The notes under the pieces were generated by a model. The model ran no database searches, had not been told where the DNA came from, and worked only from the letters and a program-made list of their open reading frames with translations. From CAVWCW01 sp963753615 (lineage in GTDB: Bacteria; Pseudomonadota; Gammaproteobacteria; Chromatiales; Chromatiaceae), in NCBI GenBank assembly GCA_963753615.1, contig CAVWCW010000014.1:1-64000 (forward strand): a stretch of DNA of 64,000 bases, given 5' to 3'. Both the position numbers and the translations under genes were made by a program. Shown here piece by piece: positions 1-8,332 of the stretch (the stretch's first letter is position 1; each line of letters starts with the position of its first letter).

Positions 1-24
1 CATAAAATCAGAAGACTTACAGAG

Positions 25-49
25 AACCCGGCCGTGCGCCGGGTTTTTT
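25..49 (+). terminator. Rho-independent terminator of an upstream gene
   Basis: An 8-bp perfect stem (AACCCGGC pairing with GCCGGGTT) around a 5-nt loop runs straight into a T-run at 44-49. It would end a plus-strand transcript entering from the left of the window. Confidence 0.8.
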
Positions 50-758
50 GTGCCCAGATTGCGCCGATTTCGTGCCCCATTCTCGGGGCCAGCCAGCGGC
101 GCTCTGGAAATCGTCGAATCCGGCAATCTGGGCGAGGCGTCGGAGCGAGCCGGGAAGTTTGATACGGCGGAGGCGGAGCGCGCTGAACCAAGGGCACGGA
201 ACAGGCGAAAGAGAAAGGCCCAGCGGTGCACAGAAACTAACGGAAAAACCTCGTTAATGGGTTGAGTCCATCAGGCATGACGGAAACCGCCTTCGACCGG
301 CGCTCTGAGCGCCTTTCGACCGACCGCTCTCGGAATCGCTTTAGGTGGCTGATAACAGCGGGGCATCCCGCTGATCAAAGGCCTGCAACAATTGTTGGAA
401 AGGGTCCGGTCCGGGCCGACCGAGGTGCGGTGCCGTGAGTTCGAATACAGATGGCAGGTCGAACTCATCGCCACGCGCCAATACCGCACAGGCCCCGTCA
501 GCCAGGACGGTCAAGTCGAACGGTTACACAGTCCGGGACCGAAGCGTCTAGCCAATATTGCCAAGTTAACCCGGCTCTCTTGTATCTGGCCGGCCTTCGC
601 TCCCCGAACTAACCCAATCCTGGGTGGAGCCATTCCCGCAACCCAGGATTCGGTTTGACGACAAACCTATCGCGGTCTATAACGAGACGCGAAGCGACGC
701 TAGGCCCATCTCGATGGGCTGGGCCGTCTGCCCCACCAGCCATCGAGGATAAGATTTG
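50..758. other. Intergenic stretch with no supported gene
   Basis: About 700 bases between the first terminator and the HdeA-like gene. Short open frames exist on both strands, but none has a convincing ribosome binding site or a protein-like composition. Small hairpins are present, such as AGCGGG/CCCGCT near 356-371 and GCCCAT/ATGGGC near 703-718. I see no tRNA fold and no recognisable mobile-element gene. Confidence 0.5.
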
Positions 759-1061
759 ATGAATAAGCTTCTAGCGGCCCTCGGCCTCTCCGTCGCCATG
801 GGTCTGAGCAGCGCCTTGCCGGCCCGGGCCGACGCCTTCGATGTCAATCAACTGCGATGCAGCGAGTTGATGGAAATGGACGAGGACAGCATTGTCGTGA
901 TGCTGCTTTGGATGGACGGCTACCTGTCGGGCGTTACCGGAGACACGCGTTTCAATCCGGACTTTATGGAAAATTTTGCGGAGAAGGTAGGCATGGCTTG
1001 CTCCAACAGCCCGACAACCCGGGTGCTGGAAGTCGCCAAAATAGTCGGCATTCAGATGTAG
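759..1061 (+). CDS. HdeA/HdeB-family periplasmic protein
   Basis: A 100-residue protein with a signal peptide (hydrophobic stretch ending at ALPARADA, about residue 25). The mature part has the HdeA layout: a Cys early in the domain (LRCSELMEMDED), the central WMDGY segment, and a second Cys near the C-terminus (GMACSNSP), which would form the family's disulfide. HdeA proteins are small periplasmic acid-stress chaperones in enterobacteria; in other lineages the role is less certain. The ATG at 759 is chosen over a TTG at 756 because GAGGAT at 745-750 is well spaced for the ATG. It is monocistronic and convergent with mdh. Confidence 0.75.
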   Translation: MNKLLAALGLSVAMGLSSALPARADAFDVNQLRCSELMEMDEDSIVVMLLWMDGYLSGVTGDTRFNPDFMENFAEKVGMACSNSPTTRVLEVAKIVGIQM

Positions 1062-1074
1062 CCAATGCGAGGAG

Positions 1075-1104
1075 GCCGGTCTCGCCGATGGGCGAGCGAC
1101 CGGC
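1075..1104. terminator. Hairpin between convergent genes
   Basis: A long stem (GCCGGTC pairing with GACCGGC, then TCGCC with GGCGA, with a 2-nt bulge) lies between the stops of the HdeA-like gene and mdh. There is no clear T-run on either side, so terminator function is inferred from position and stem strength. Confidence 0.4.
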
Positions 1105-1127
1105 GTCCAGCCTCCCGCGATCGCCGA

Positions 1128-2108
1128 TCAGGGAAGCAAATCCTCGATAATGGCGCGTTCTTCGCGCAGTTCCCGGTCTGATTTCTGCAACCGGGCCTGA
1201 CTATACTCGTCCAGATCCAGCCCCTGCACGATCTCGTAATCGCCGGCGCGGCAAATCACCGGGTAGGAATAGACCACGCCTTCGGGTATTCCGTAGCTGC
1301 CGTCAGAGGGGACTGCCATACTGACCCAGTCTCCCTCGGGGGTGCCCAGCATCCAGTCGCGCAGCGTATCGACCACCGCGTCCGCCGCCGAAGCGGCCGA
1401 GGACAACCCGCGGGCGGCGATGATTTCGGATCCGCGCCGCTGGATGCGGGGGATGAAGTGGTCAATGGCCCAGTCCCGGCTCACCCGTTCCAGTGCCGGC
1501 ACCCCGTCGACCAGACAGTTGCCGACATCAGGGTACTGCGTGGTGGAATGGTTGCCCCAAATCGTCATGCGCTGGATATCGGCCACCAGGGTGTTGGTCT
1601 TGTTCGCCAACTGCCCCAGCGCCCGATTGTGGTCAAGGCGCGTCATGGCGCTGAACCGACGGCGGTCCAGGTCCGGGGCGTTGGCGGCGGCGATCAGGGC
1701 ATTGGTGTTGGCCGGATTGCCCACCACCAGAACCCGAACCTGGTCCGAAGCATGGTCGTTTATGGCACGCCCCTGGGCGGAGAAGATCTTGGCGTTCTCC
1801 TCGATCAGGTCCTTGCGTTCCATGCCTTTGCCGCGTGGCTTGGCGCCCACCAGCACCGCACAATCGGCATCGCGGAAGCCGATCGCCGCATCGTCCGTCA
1901 GCACCACGTCGTAGAGCAGCGGGAAGGCGCAGTCTTCCAGTTCCATGCCGACACCGCTGAGGGACGACAGGGCCTGGGGAACTTCCAACAGGCGCAGAAT
2001 CACCGGCTGGTCGGAGCCAAACATGGCCCCGGAGGCGACCCGAAACACCAGGGCATAACCAATGTGTCCGGCCGCGCCGGTAATTGTGATCTTGATCGGC
2101 TTTTTCAT
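1128..2108 (-). CDS. mdh: Malate dehydrogenase
   Basis: A 326-residue NAD-dependent malate dehydrogenase interconverting malate and oxaloacetate in the TCA cycle. The nucleotide-binding motif GAAGHIGY is at residues 11-18, the mobile-loop arginines are in KPRGKGMERKDL near residue 90, the substrate Arg/Asp pair is in TRLDHNRA, and the catalytic His is in IWGNHS near residue 188. Length and the GAAGHIGY form match the cytosolic-type family that starts with a long 'KKPIKITITGAAG'. A GAAAGG ribosome site lies about 8 nt before the ATG. It is transcribed alone, with sucCD much further along on the other strand. Confidence 0.95.
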   Translation of the reverse strand: MKKPIKITITGAAGHIGYALVFRVASGAMFGSDQPVILRLLEVPQALSSLSGVGMELEDCAFPLLYDVVLTDDAAIGFRDADCAVLVGAKPRGKGMERKDLIEENAKIFSAQGRAINDHASDQVRVLVVGNPANTNALIAAANAPDLDRRRFSAMTRLDHNRALGQLANKTNTLVADIQRMTIWGNHSTTQYPDVGNCLVDGVPALERVSRDWAIDHFIPRIQRRGSEIIAARGLSSAASAADAVVDTLRDWMLGTPEGDWVSMAVPSDGSYGIPEGVVYSYPVICRAGDYEIVQGLDLDEYSQARLQKSDRELREERAIIEDLLP

Positions 2109-2144
2109 TTTTTGAACCTTTCAGCAGACAGGCATGACAATGAA

Positions 2145-2420
2145 CTATAGTACGATCTCCCGTATTTGGTAGGGCTCCGCCACTACCGGCCCGCCGGCAG
2201 AGAGATCGATGCCCGGCAGACAGGTTCGAATAGCCGGCGACAGCGGACTCGGCTCGGAGGCCGGCCGGTCGCAATGATGCCAACGGGAATCCCAGGTTTT
2301 CTGGAAATATTTCGCCTGTCCTAGACTGCGCTCGGCCTGCCAGGAGAACAGGGCCACGACGAGGGCTAAGATGGTCAGCGATACCCGTCCAAACCCTGTG
2401 CTCCCCCGACAGGCCAGCAA
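2145..2420 (-). CDS. Possible small membrane protein, unrecognised
   Basis: An open frame of about 91 residues upstream of mdh on the same strand. It has one hydrophobic segment (VSLTILALVVALFSW) near its N-terminus and a tail with several Trp, His and Cys that reads like protein. No family is recognised. The start is uncertain: a TTG at 2420 is used, with only a poorly spaced GAAGGGG before it, and the frame stays open further upstream into the divergent VKOR-type gene. It may be spurious. Confidence 0.3.
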   Translation of the reverse strand: MLACRGSTGFGRVSLTILALVVALFSWQAERSLGQAKYFQKTWDSRWHHCDRPASEPSPLSPAIRTCLPGIDLSAGGPVVAEPYQIREIVL

Positions 2421-2444
2421 CGCCCCTTCAAGCCGAAGGCGGGT

Positions 2445-2450
2445 TACACT
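2445..2450 (+). promoter_or_regulatory. Candidate -10 element (TACACT)
   Basis: TACACT sits in GGGTTACACT, 45 bases upstream of the thioredoxin-VKOR start. The same 10-mer occurs at 9752-9761 ahead of pip. No good -35 is visible at either site, so this is a weak call. Confidence 0.25.
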
Positions 2451-2494
2451 AGGCTCGCTTGCCGTTGCCGGCTGTTCCTGCCACTGGGGGTAAG

Positions 2495-3508
2495 ATGTCG
2501 ATATTGAGTTTTGATTACCACCGCTTGCGCTGGTTACTGCTGATTCTGGCGACATTCGGCGCACACGCCGCCGTCGAACAACGGGCACCCGAGCCGGTGC
2601 GGGGCGTGCTTTTCCATGGTCCGGACTGCGCCGAGTGCGGCGAGTTATTCGATTTCCTACTGCCGGCCTTGTTCGAACAAGTCGGAGAACGGCTGCAACT
2701 CGCGGCCTTTGATACTGCCGAGCCGACAGGGGAAAAACTCCACCAGGCAGCGGGGCGGCAGACTGCCGAACTGCCCCTGCTGCTGGTCGGAGGGCGCGTG
2801 TTTTCCGGATTGATGGGGATCGCTCAGGGCCTGGGCGACAATTTCGAGGTCTTGTCGGTGGATCCCGCAGCCCAGGGCTGGCCGCCGTTGCCGGGTCTGG
2901 AACCAGCGCTGCCTCGCGGGCTGCAGGCGCTGCGGGCGCGGGTGGCGTCGGCCCCGGAGATCCCCGATTATGGGCCCGCGAACGGCGTAATGCCTTTGGG
3001 CGATCGCATTGCCAACGGGCTGGCGGTGTTGACCCTGGGACTGATGCTCCTGGCGTTGTGGGACTCGTTTCGGCGTCTTCGCCAACCCGATCCGGCGCCG
3101 GCGCGAAACGGGCCGCTTATGCTCGTGATCCTGGTGGGGTTTGCCATTTCCGGATATACCGCCTACACCAGCCTCGCCGACGTGGCCCCCATGTGCGCGG
3201 TAGTGACCGGCTGCAGCGAGGTGCAGAACAGCGAATATTCGCGCCTGTTCGGCATCCCGATGGGGGTACTCGGTCTGATCGGGTACGCGGGGATTCTGGT
3301 CACCTGGCTGATCGGCCGGCGTTGGTCGCCAGCGGGCGGGGGTTGGCGCTGGTTGCCCTGGGGCATCGCCCTCTTCGCGGTGTTGTTCTCGCTGCGTCTG
3401 ACCTACCTGGAGCCTTTCGTGATCGGTCACACCTGCATTTGGTGCCTGGGCTCGGCCCTGAGCATTACCGCCGCCCTTTGGTTATTGTCGGGGCAGACAC
3501 GAAACTAA
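2495..3508 (+). CDS. Membrane protein with N-terminal thioredoxin-like and C-terminal VKOR domains
   Basis: A 337-residue protein. An N-terminal hydrophobic segment leads to a thioredoxin-like domain (about residues 30-135) with a CAEC motif in FHGPDCAECGELF and a cis-Pro-like LPLLLVGG region. The C-terminal half (about 165-335) carries four or five membrane spans with VKOR features: a loop cysteine pair (MCAVVTGC) and the redox CIWC motif in GHTCIWCLGS. VKOR enzymes oxidise Dsb-type partners with quinone, so this is probably a self-contained disulfide-forming module of the envelope. The ATG at 2495 is preferred to 2459 because GGGGGTAAG sits just before it. The described fusions mostly carry thioredoxin at the C-terminus; here it is N-terminal. 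Confidence 0.8.
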   Translation: MSILSFDYHRLRWLLLILATFGAHAAVEQRAPEPVRGVLFHGPDCAECGELFDFLLPALFEQVGERLQLAAFDTAEPTGEKLHQAAGRQTAELPLLLVGGRVFSGLMGIAQGLGDNFEVLSVDPAAQGWPPLPGLEPALPRGLQALRARVASAPEIPDYGPANGVMPLGDRIANGLAVLTLGLMLLALWDSFRRLRQPDPAPARNGPLMLVILVGFAISGYTAYTSLADVAPMCAVVTGCSEVQNSEYSRLFGIPMGVLGLIGYAGILVTWLIGRRWSPAGGGWRWLPWGIALFAVLFSLRLTYLEPFVIGHTCIWCLGSALSITAALWLLSGQTRN

Positions 3509-3624
3509 AATCCGCGCTTGTATACCCCAACAAGACGCACCTAGCGAAGCCAGCCCCTCGACGCCCCAGTTGGCCCGTCTGCGTTGCGCGGCCACGAGCC
3601 CGCACAGGACCGACATCGGGACTC

Positions 3625-3780
3625 TTAAGGAAACGCTGAAAAATGCCTTCCCTGGCATTTCTCAGCACGGCTTTCGAAAACGCGGTTTCCGAAAGCCGTC
3701 ATTTCCAGTCGCTTGCGCGGCTGAAAGTGGCAGGGCATCCTGCCCTGCGCGGGAAACGCTTTAAATGAGCGCTTCCCTAA
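3625..3780. mobile_element. MITE-like element with imperfect terminal inverted repeats
   Basis: The left end TTAAGGAAACGCT and the right end AGCGCTTCCCTAA are imperfect inverted copies. The interior folds strongly: GGCTTTCG pairs with CGAAAGCC around 3670-3702, and GCAGGGCA with TGCCCTGC around 3730-3748. A diverged copy of its left half lies at 47588-47671. It has no coding capacity. Confidence 0.6.
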
Positions 3781-3789
3781 TTCAGGCAT

Positions 3790-4606
3790 AAATCCGCGGG
3801 GTTGTGGAAATGGCGAACTGGGATTGTTCCAAAAGAAGGCTTGGTTCGGTTGCAGCGAGATCGACCACGCCCCAAAAAAGGGCCGCTCCCCCATCCATGG
3901 GGGAGCGGAATTGTCGCCCTGCTTGGTTGGCAATGTAGAGGGTCCAGTCCCTGGTGTCCTTTGAGAGGTCTGTAAGTCCATTTCCCTGGTGGCGACGATT
4001 ACATGATGCCCTTTTCGATCCGCTTGGGATGTAGGATAGGGCGATTGATCGTGTAGGATTTTTCTGAAACAGGAATAACCGCATTGCGGCCCCGTTCATG
4101 GCAGGTAGGCCAAACGCATCCTCGTATCTGAGGAAAAACGACCGTCACTCCATCCGTGGAGAAGCGAGAGCGGCGCCCTGCTTGGTTGGCAATCTAGGAA
4201 GGTCCAATCCTTGGGGACCCTTGGGATTCTGTGTCCCAACCCCTGTTGGCGGCGCCTGACAAAACGCCCGTTTTGATCTGGGTGAGATGCGGTACCGGGC
4301 GATACGTCGTCAAGGATTGTCCGAAAAGATTGGAGTTGATGATCTAACCGTTGGCAGCGAACCTACGAACGGTCACACCATCGGGGGTCATCGGGTACCA
4401 AGGAGGGGGAAGAATAAGGGCGCTTCTCCATCCCTGGAGAAGCGGTGGTGTCGCCCTATTTGGCTTTACAGGGTCCGGTCCATGGATTTCCTTAAGGGGA
4501 AATAGGTCTCGGGTCCGTTTCCTTGATGCGACGGTTTTAGACTCGCACTTCCGGCGCGACTTGGCTGTAGGAAAAGCCTAATGTTCGTGTAGGAATTCTC
4601 TGAAAG
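3790..4606. repeat. Three tandem degenerate units of about 265 bp, each with a hairpin
   Basis: Three units end alike: GTAGGATTTTTCTGAAA near 4070, GGATTGTCCGAAA near 4326 and GTAGGAATTCTCTGAAA near 4605. Each has a hairpin with a CCATCC loop core: 3883-3908 (12-bp arms), 4148-4161 (5-bp arms, diverged) and 4421-4444 (10-bp arms). Units 1 and 2 share the identical 20-mer CGCCCTGCTTGGTTGGCAAT (3915-3934 and 4174-4193); unit 3 has a diverged version. All three then have a GGTCC-rTCC block. No convincing reading frame runs through the array, so a noncoding repeat or structured RNA is likelier than a gene. Confidence 0.6.
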
Positions 4607-4791
4607 CCCTGAATTTGCGTCAGCGGCGGCGGGATTCTCTCTGCTATCTCGGCCGGTCGCCGGCGAGCGCTACCCCCACAGCTTCAATCGGCCCGCGGAG
4701 ACGGAAAATGAAGGGTTTCAGCGGCCGGGCGCTGGTCTCAACATTGGTCGCCAGCTTCGACGAGGTGTTCCTGAGCGCCGGCCCGACCGTT

Positions 4792-7266
4792 TCACGCGCT
4801 GCGGCGGGCAGTGAGTGCCCGCGCGATCTGTTCCCATCCGGTCGAATGCCCGAACAACCAGCCTTGCATGAGATGACAGCCGCGCTGCAGCAGAAAATCC
4901 CGCTGCTCCGCGGTCTCTACGCCCTCGGCAATCACCCGCAGGCCAAGCCCCTGGGACAGGCCGACGACGGCCGACACTATCGGATGATCCTGGCCGGGAT
5001 GGCCGATCGGAGCAACGAAGCTGCGGTCGATCTTGATTCCCTGAACCGGGAGCGTACGCAGTTGGTCGAGGGAAGAGTAACCGGTACCGAAATTGTCCAG
5101 GAGCACGTTCACCCCGAGATCCGCGAGCGCGGCGAGTTCCCGGCGGGTAGCCGCGGTGAACTCAGTGATCTCTGACTCCCTGATTTCAATCTGCATGCGT
5201 TCCGGCGCCAAGCCGGATGCGACCAGCGCCCGCGACAGCAAGTCGGCGAAATTGCCCCGATTCAGCTGGATGGCCGATACGTTTACCGACGCCCGGAAAT
5301 CGGGTCCGGCGGAACTCTCGAGGCATTTCGTATCCCGGCAGGCACGCTGCAATACCCATTCCCCGACCCTGAGGATCAGGCCGGATTGCTCGGCGACTTC
5401 CACCAACTCGCCTGCCGGCACCGCACCGAGCAGCGAGTCCGACCACCTCAACAGCGCTTCCATTCCCACCACCCTGCCGGAACGGCCGTCGACGATGGGT
5501 TGGTATTCCAGGCTAAGCCCGTCGTCTTCGAGCGCATTTCGCAAGCGGCGCTCCATGGTCATCCGGTGGGCGACCTTCGCATTCATCTCGCGGGAGAAGA
5601 ATTGGAAATTGTTCTTTCCGATGTCTTTGGCGTGGTACATTGCGAGGTCGGCGTTCTTGAGTAGCGTCGCCGCGTCGGGGCCGTCCTCCGGGAACAGGGT
5701 GATGCCGATGCTGGCTCCGAGATGATGCTGGTGCTCACCCACCGTAATCGGGTCCTCCAGTACGCTGAGAAGCCTTTCCGCGACCTGCCCCGCATCCAGG
5801 CCATCGCGAATTCCCGGCAGCAAGACGGTAAACTCGTCGCCCCCGAGACGGGCAACCACTTGCCCCATCTCGTCGATACTGCTCCTTGCCACCAAGTCTT
5901 CGTCCCGCAGACATTTCCTGAGAATCTCGGAGAACTCGACCAATAACCGGTCGCCCTGGGCGTGGCCCAGACTGTCGTTGACCTGTTTGAAATCGTCCAG
6001 ATCCAGGAACACCACCGCCAGCCGCTGGTCATGACGCCGCGCGGCGGCGATCGCGGCGTCGAGTTGTTCGAGCAGCATGGTACGGTTGGGCAGTCCCGTG
6101 AGTTGGTCGTGATAGGCGAGTCGGCGCGCCCGCTCCGCCGCTTCGCTCAGGTCCCGCCCCATGTCCCGGAAGGCATCCGCGAGGGTATTCATCTCGAACG
6201 AGCCACCTGCGTCGATAGGCTGCAGGGGCCCGCCGCTGCCGAACTGCCGCGCCGCGGCGCCGAGCCCGGCCAGGGGTCTGACCACCAGCCGCTCGAGCAT
6301 CAGCAACAGCGCGCCCGCGCAGAGCAACACCGCAAGCAAAGCCGAGGTAGCCACCATCAGACCGATGCGCTGGCCCGCCGCGACCAGCGTCCCCCGCGGA
6401 ACCATCACCACGGCAAATATACCGTCCGCCAGACCACGGACATGGGCCGTGTCGCCCGACTCGTCTGCGAGTTCGACCGCGTCCCGAAACCGGGCTCCGG
6501 TATCCGCGAAGACGGCCGGCCAGGCGTTCAGGCGCTGGCCGATTTGCCCGGCGTCGGGGTGGGCCACGATCACCCCTTGCTCGTCGACATAGAAGAAGTT
6601 GCCGAGCCCCCCCGACTCGAGACGTCGCGGCGACTCTGGGGTGTCGGTGAGGGTGGTGGCGATGGCGACGAAGCCTCGGGTCTGTGGTTCGGCGCCCAAA
6701 CCCGCGACCGCGCGGTCCACCAGTGCTACCCGGCTGAGGGCTATCACTCGCAGCCGACTTGAGCCGGGCGCGACATCGAGGCGAGCGATGGTGTTTTCGG
6801 AAACTTCGTCGAGCCGCTGAGCCAAGGCCTGGAACAGGCCAGGTGGCAGATCGGTTCTCTTGGCACCGACATGCGCGTCCTCGCTCCCGTCGGCCAACAG
6901 GAGCCAGATATCGGAATGCTGGGGGAAAGTAGCCTTGAAATCGCGCAAGGTACGCAGCAACGGGGGCTGCATGATCATGTAGCGGTCCAGCTCGTTCTCG
7001 GTAAGCAGGTAGCGCCCGACCAGATCGCTGCGGGCAATTACCGCGGCATTGCCCTGCGCCAGTTGGGCCGCATGCTCAGCCATGTGCTGAGCCTGATCAA
7101 GGAGAACCTCGACCTGGAGCGAGACCCTTGCCCTTGCGTCGTCCTTCAGCTCGACGTAGGCGAGCCAACCCAAAACGACGGCAGGCCCCGTGATCAGGGG
7201 AACGATAGCGAGCAGAATCTTTGCGCGGAGGCTTAACGTGCGTGCCAGACTACTCGACAACGCCAT
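4792..7266 (-). CDS. Membrane sensor GGDEF-EAL protein, MbaA-like
   Basis: An 824-residue inner-membrane c-di-GMP enzyme. An N-terminal span (about 15-38) and a second (about 305-330) flank a periplasmic Cache-like sensor with FFYVDEQGVIVAHP. HAMP, GGDEF (about 390-560) and EAL (about 575-815) follow. The GGDEF motif is intact, but about a dozen extra residues (around SSIDEMGQ) separate the RDED that should be the I-site from the active site. The EAL domain keeps E in MEALLRW, N in SVNVS, K in IKIDRSF and E in IAEGVE, but the usual DDFGTGY reads DNFGTGY. Its start overlaps the binding-protein gene by 17 nt, as in nspS-mbaA operons, so periplasmic ligand control of c-di-GMP is inferred. Confidence 0.85.
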   Translation of the reverse strand: MALSSSLARTLSLRAKILLAIVPLITGPAVVLGWLAYVELKDDARARVSLQVEVLLDQAQHMAEHAAQLAQGNAAVIARSDLVGRYLLTENELDRYMIMQPPLLRTLRDFKATFPQHSDIWLLLADGSEDAHVGAKRTDLPPGLFQALAQRLDEVSENTIARLDVAPGSSRLRVIALSRVALVDRAVAGLGAEPQTRGFVAIATTLTDTPESPRRLESGGLGNFFYVDEQGVIVAHPDAGQIGQRLNAWPAVFADTGARFRDAVELADESGDTAHVRGLADGIFAVVMVPRGTLVAAGQRIGLMVATSALLAVLLCAGALLLMLERLVVRPLAGLGAAARQFGSGGPLQPIDAGGSFEMNTLADAFRDMGRDLSEAAERARRLAYHDQLTGLPNRTMLLEQLDAAIAAARRHDQRLAVVFLDLDDFKQVNDSLGHAQGDRLLVEFSEILRKCLRDEDLVARSSIDEMGQVVARLGGDEFTVLLPGIRDGLDAGQVAERLLSVLEDPITVGEHQHHLGASIGITLFPEDGPDAATLLKNADLAMYHAKDIGKNNFQFFSREMNAKVAHRMTMERRLRNALEDDGLSLEYQPIVDGRSGRVVGMEALLRWSDSLLGAVPAGELVEVAEQSGLILRVGEWVLQRACRDTKCLESSAGPDFRASVNVSAIQLNRGNFADLLSRALVASGLAPERMQIEIRESEITEFTAATRRELAALADLGVNVLLDNFGTGYSSLDQLRTLPVQGIKIDRSFVAPIGHPGQDHPIVSAVVGLSQGLGLRVIAEGVETAEQRDFLLQRGCHLMQGWLFGHSTGWEQIARALTARRSA

Positions 7267-8332
7267 GATATATCTCGTTTCGCAACCGCGCGGCCGCCGG
7301 GGTCAGCGGCGTCGCTGCCTCCAGCTTCTCCAACAGCTCCGCGGGCGGATACACGGCCTCGTCCTGCAACTCCTCCGGTGGAAGTAACGCCAGGGCTGCC
7401 CGGTTGGGCGTGGCATAGTGAAGATAGCGCGCCAACCGAGCGGCCCGTTCCGGCTCGTGGATAAAGTTCAGGAAGCGATGAGCCAGGGCCCTGTTCGGCG
7501 AAGAGGATGTGATGCTGAGATAATCGACCCAGAGCACGCTGCCTTCTTGCGGCACCAGGTAACGCAACGACGCCTCATGCGCCATCAAGGCCAAGCCATC
7601 GCCGTTATAGACCATCGCCGCCAGGACATCACCTTTGACTATCGCCGAGTCAGCGCTGAGGAGGACGAAGAAGTAGTCCTTGACGAACGGCTTCTGTGCC
7701 AGCAGCAGCCGCTCGGCCGCGGCGAGTTCCCTGGGGTCGGTGCTGTTGGCGGAGAAGCCGAGCGCCTTGAGGACCACGCCCAGCAAGTCCCGGGACGAGT
7801 TGATCATTATGATGCGCCCGCGCAGCGCCTCATGCGGCTCCAGGATGTCCATCCACCGGGTGATTGGCTGCGGGACCAAGTCCGAGCGGTAGACAATGCC
7901 CAGAGTGCCCCAGAACAGCGGGACGGCGTGCGTTTCCGCACCGGCATAGGACGATCGCCAGCGCGGCTCGATGTGCCTGAGGTTGGGGACCAGGGAGGCG
8001 TCGATCGGCGCGATCCAATCGCGGCGCTGGTAGGTCTCGATCAGGGCGCCGTTGACCAGTACCAGATCGAAACCCCGGCCTTCTGTTTCCAGCATCATCG
8101 CATCGCGGTCGTCGTCACCGTCGAAATACACCTCCCTGACCCGCACCCCGTGCTCGCGCTCGAATTCTTGCAGCACCTCCGGATCCATGTATTCCGACCA
8201 GTTGAGCAGCACCAATTCCGGGGGCTTCGACGCGGCACCGACCGGGGGCGCAAACATACCGACCAGGAGGATCAGCGCCAGCATATCAATCAATTGGCAC
8301 GCTGCGGGCGAAAGGCGGTGAAAGGCGGTCAT
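7250..8332 (-). CDS. PotD/NspS-like periplasmic binding protein (second copy)
   Basis: A 360-residue periplasmic protein with a signal peptide ending near GMFAPPVGAA. It has the polyamine-binding fold signatures: NWSEYMDPEVLQEFE at the start, SSRDLLGVVLKALGFSANSTDP in the middle, and LWVDYLSI near the C-terminus, where Trp and Asp match PotD ligand contacts. No ABC permease or ATPase gene is adjacent; the neighbour is a GGDEF-EAL sensor that it overlaps. It is therefore more likely a signalling partner, as NspS is for MbaA, than a transporter subunit. The start overlaps the end of the first binding-protein gene by 4 nt. Confidence 0.8.
   Translation of the reverse strand: MTAFHRLSPAACQLIDMLALILLVGMFAPPVGAASKPPELVLLNWSEYMDPEVLQEFEREHGVRVREVYFDGDDDRDAMMLETEGRGFDLVLVNGALIETYQRRDWIAPIDASLVPNLRHIEPRWRSSYAGAETHAVPLFWGTLGIVYRSDLVPQPITRWMDILEPHEALRGRIIMINSSRDLLGVVLKALGFSANSTDPRELAAAERLLLAQKPFVKDYFFVLLSADSAIVKGDVLAAMVYNGDGLALMAHEASLRYLVPQEGSVLWVDYLSITSSSPNRALAHRFLNFIHEPERAARLARYLHYATPNRAALALLPPEELQDEAVYPPAELLEKLEAATPLTPAAARLRNEIYHGVVE

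Noticed and set aside
430..470. tRNA T-loop-like GTTCGAA
   Set aside because: Flanking bases do not form a T-arm stem, and no acceptor or anticodon arms can be drawn.
392..658. 88-residue plus-strand frame in the first gap
   Set aside because: No ribosome site, no recognisable family and odd composition; it could be a decayed fragment but cannot be supported.
3782..4505. Short frames inside the tandem repeat array
   Set aside because: They are not kept in the same frame between the three units, so coding is unlikely.
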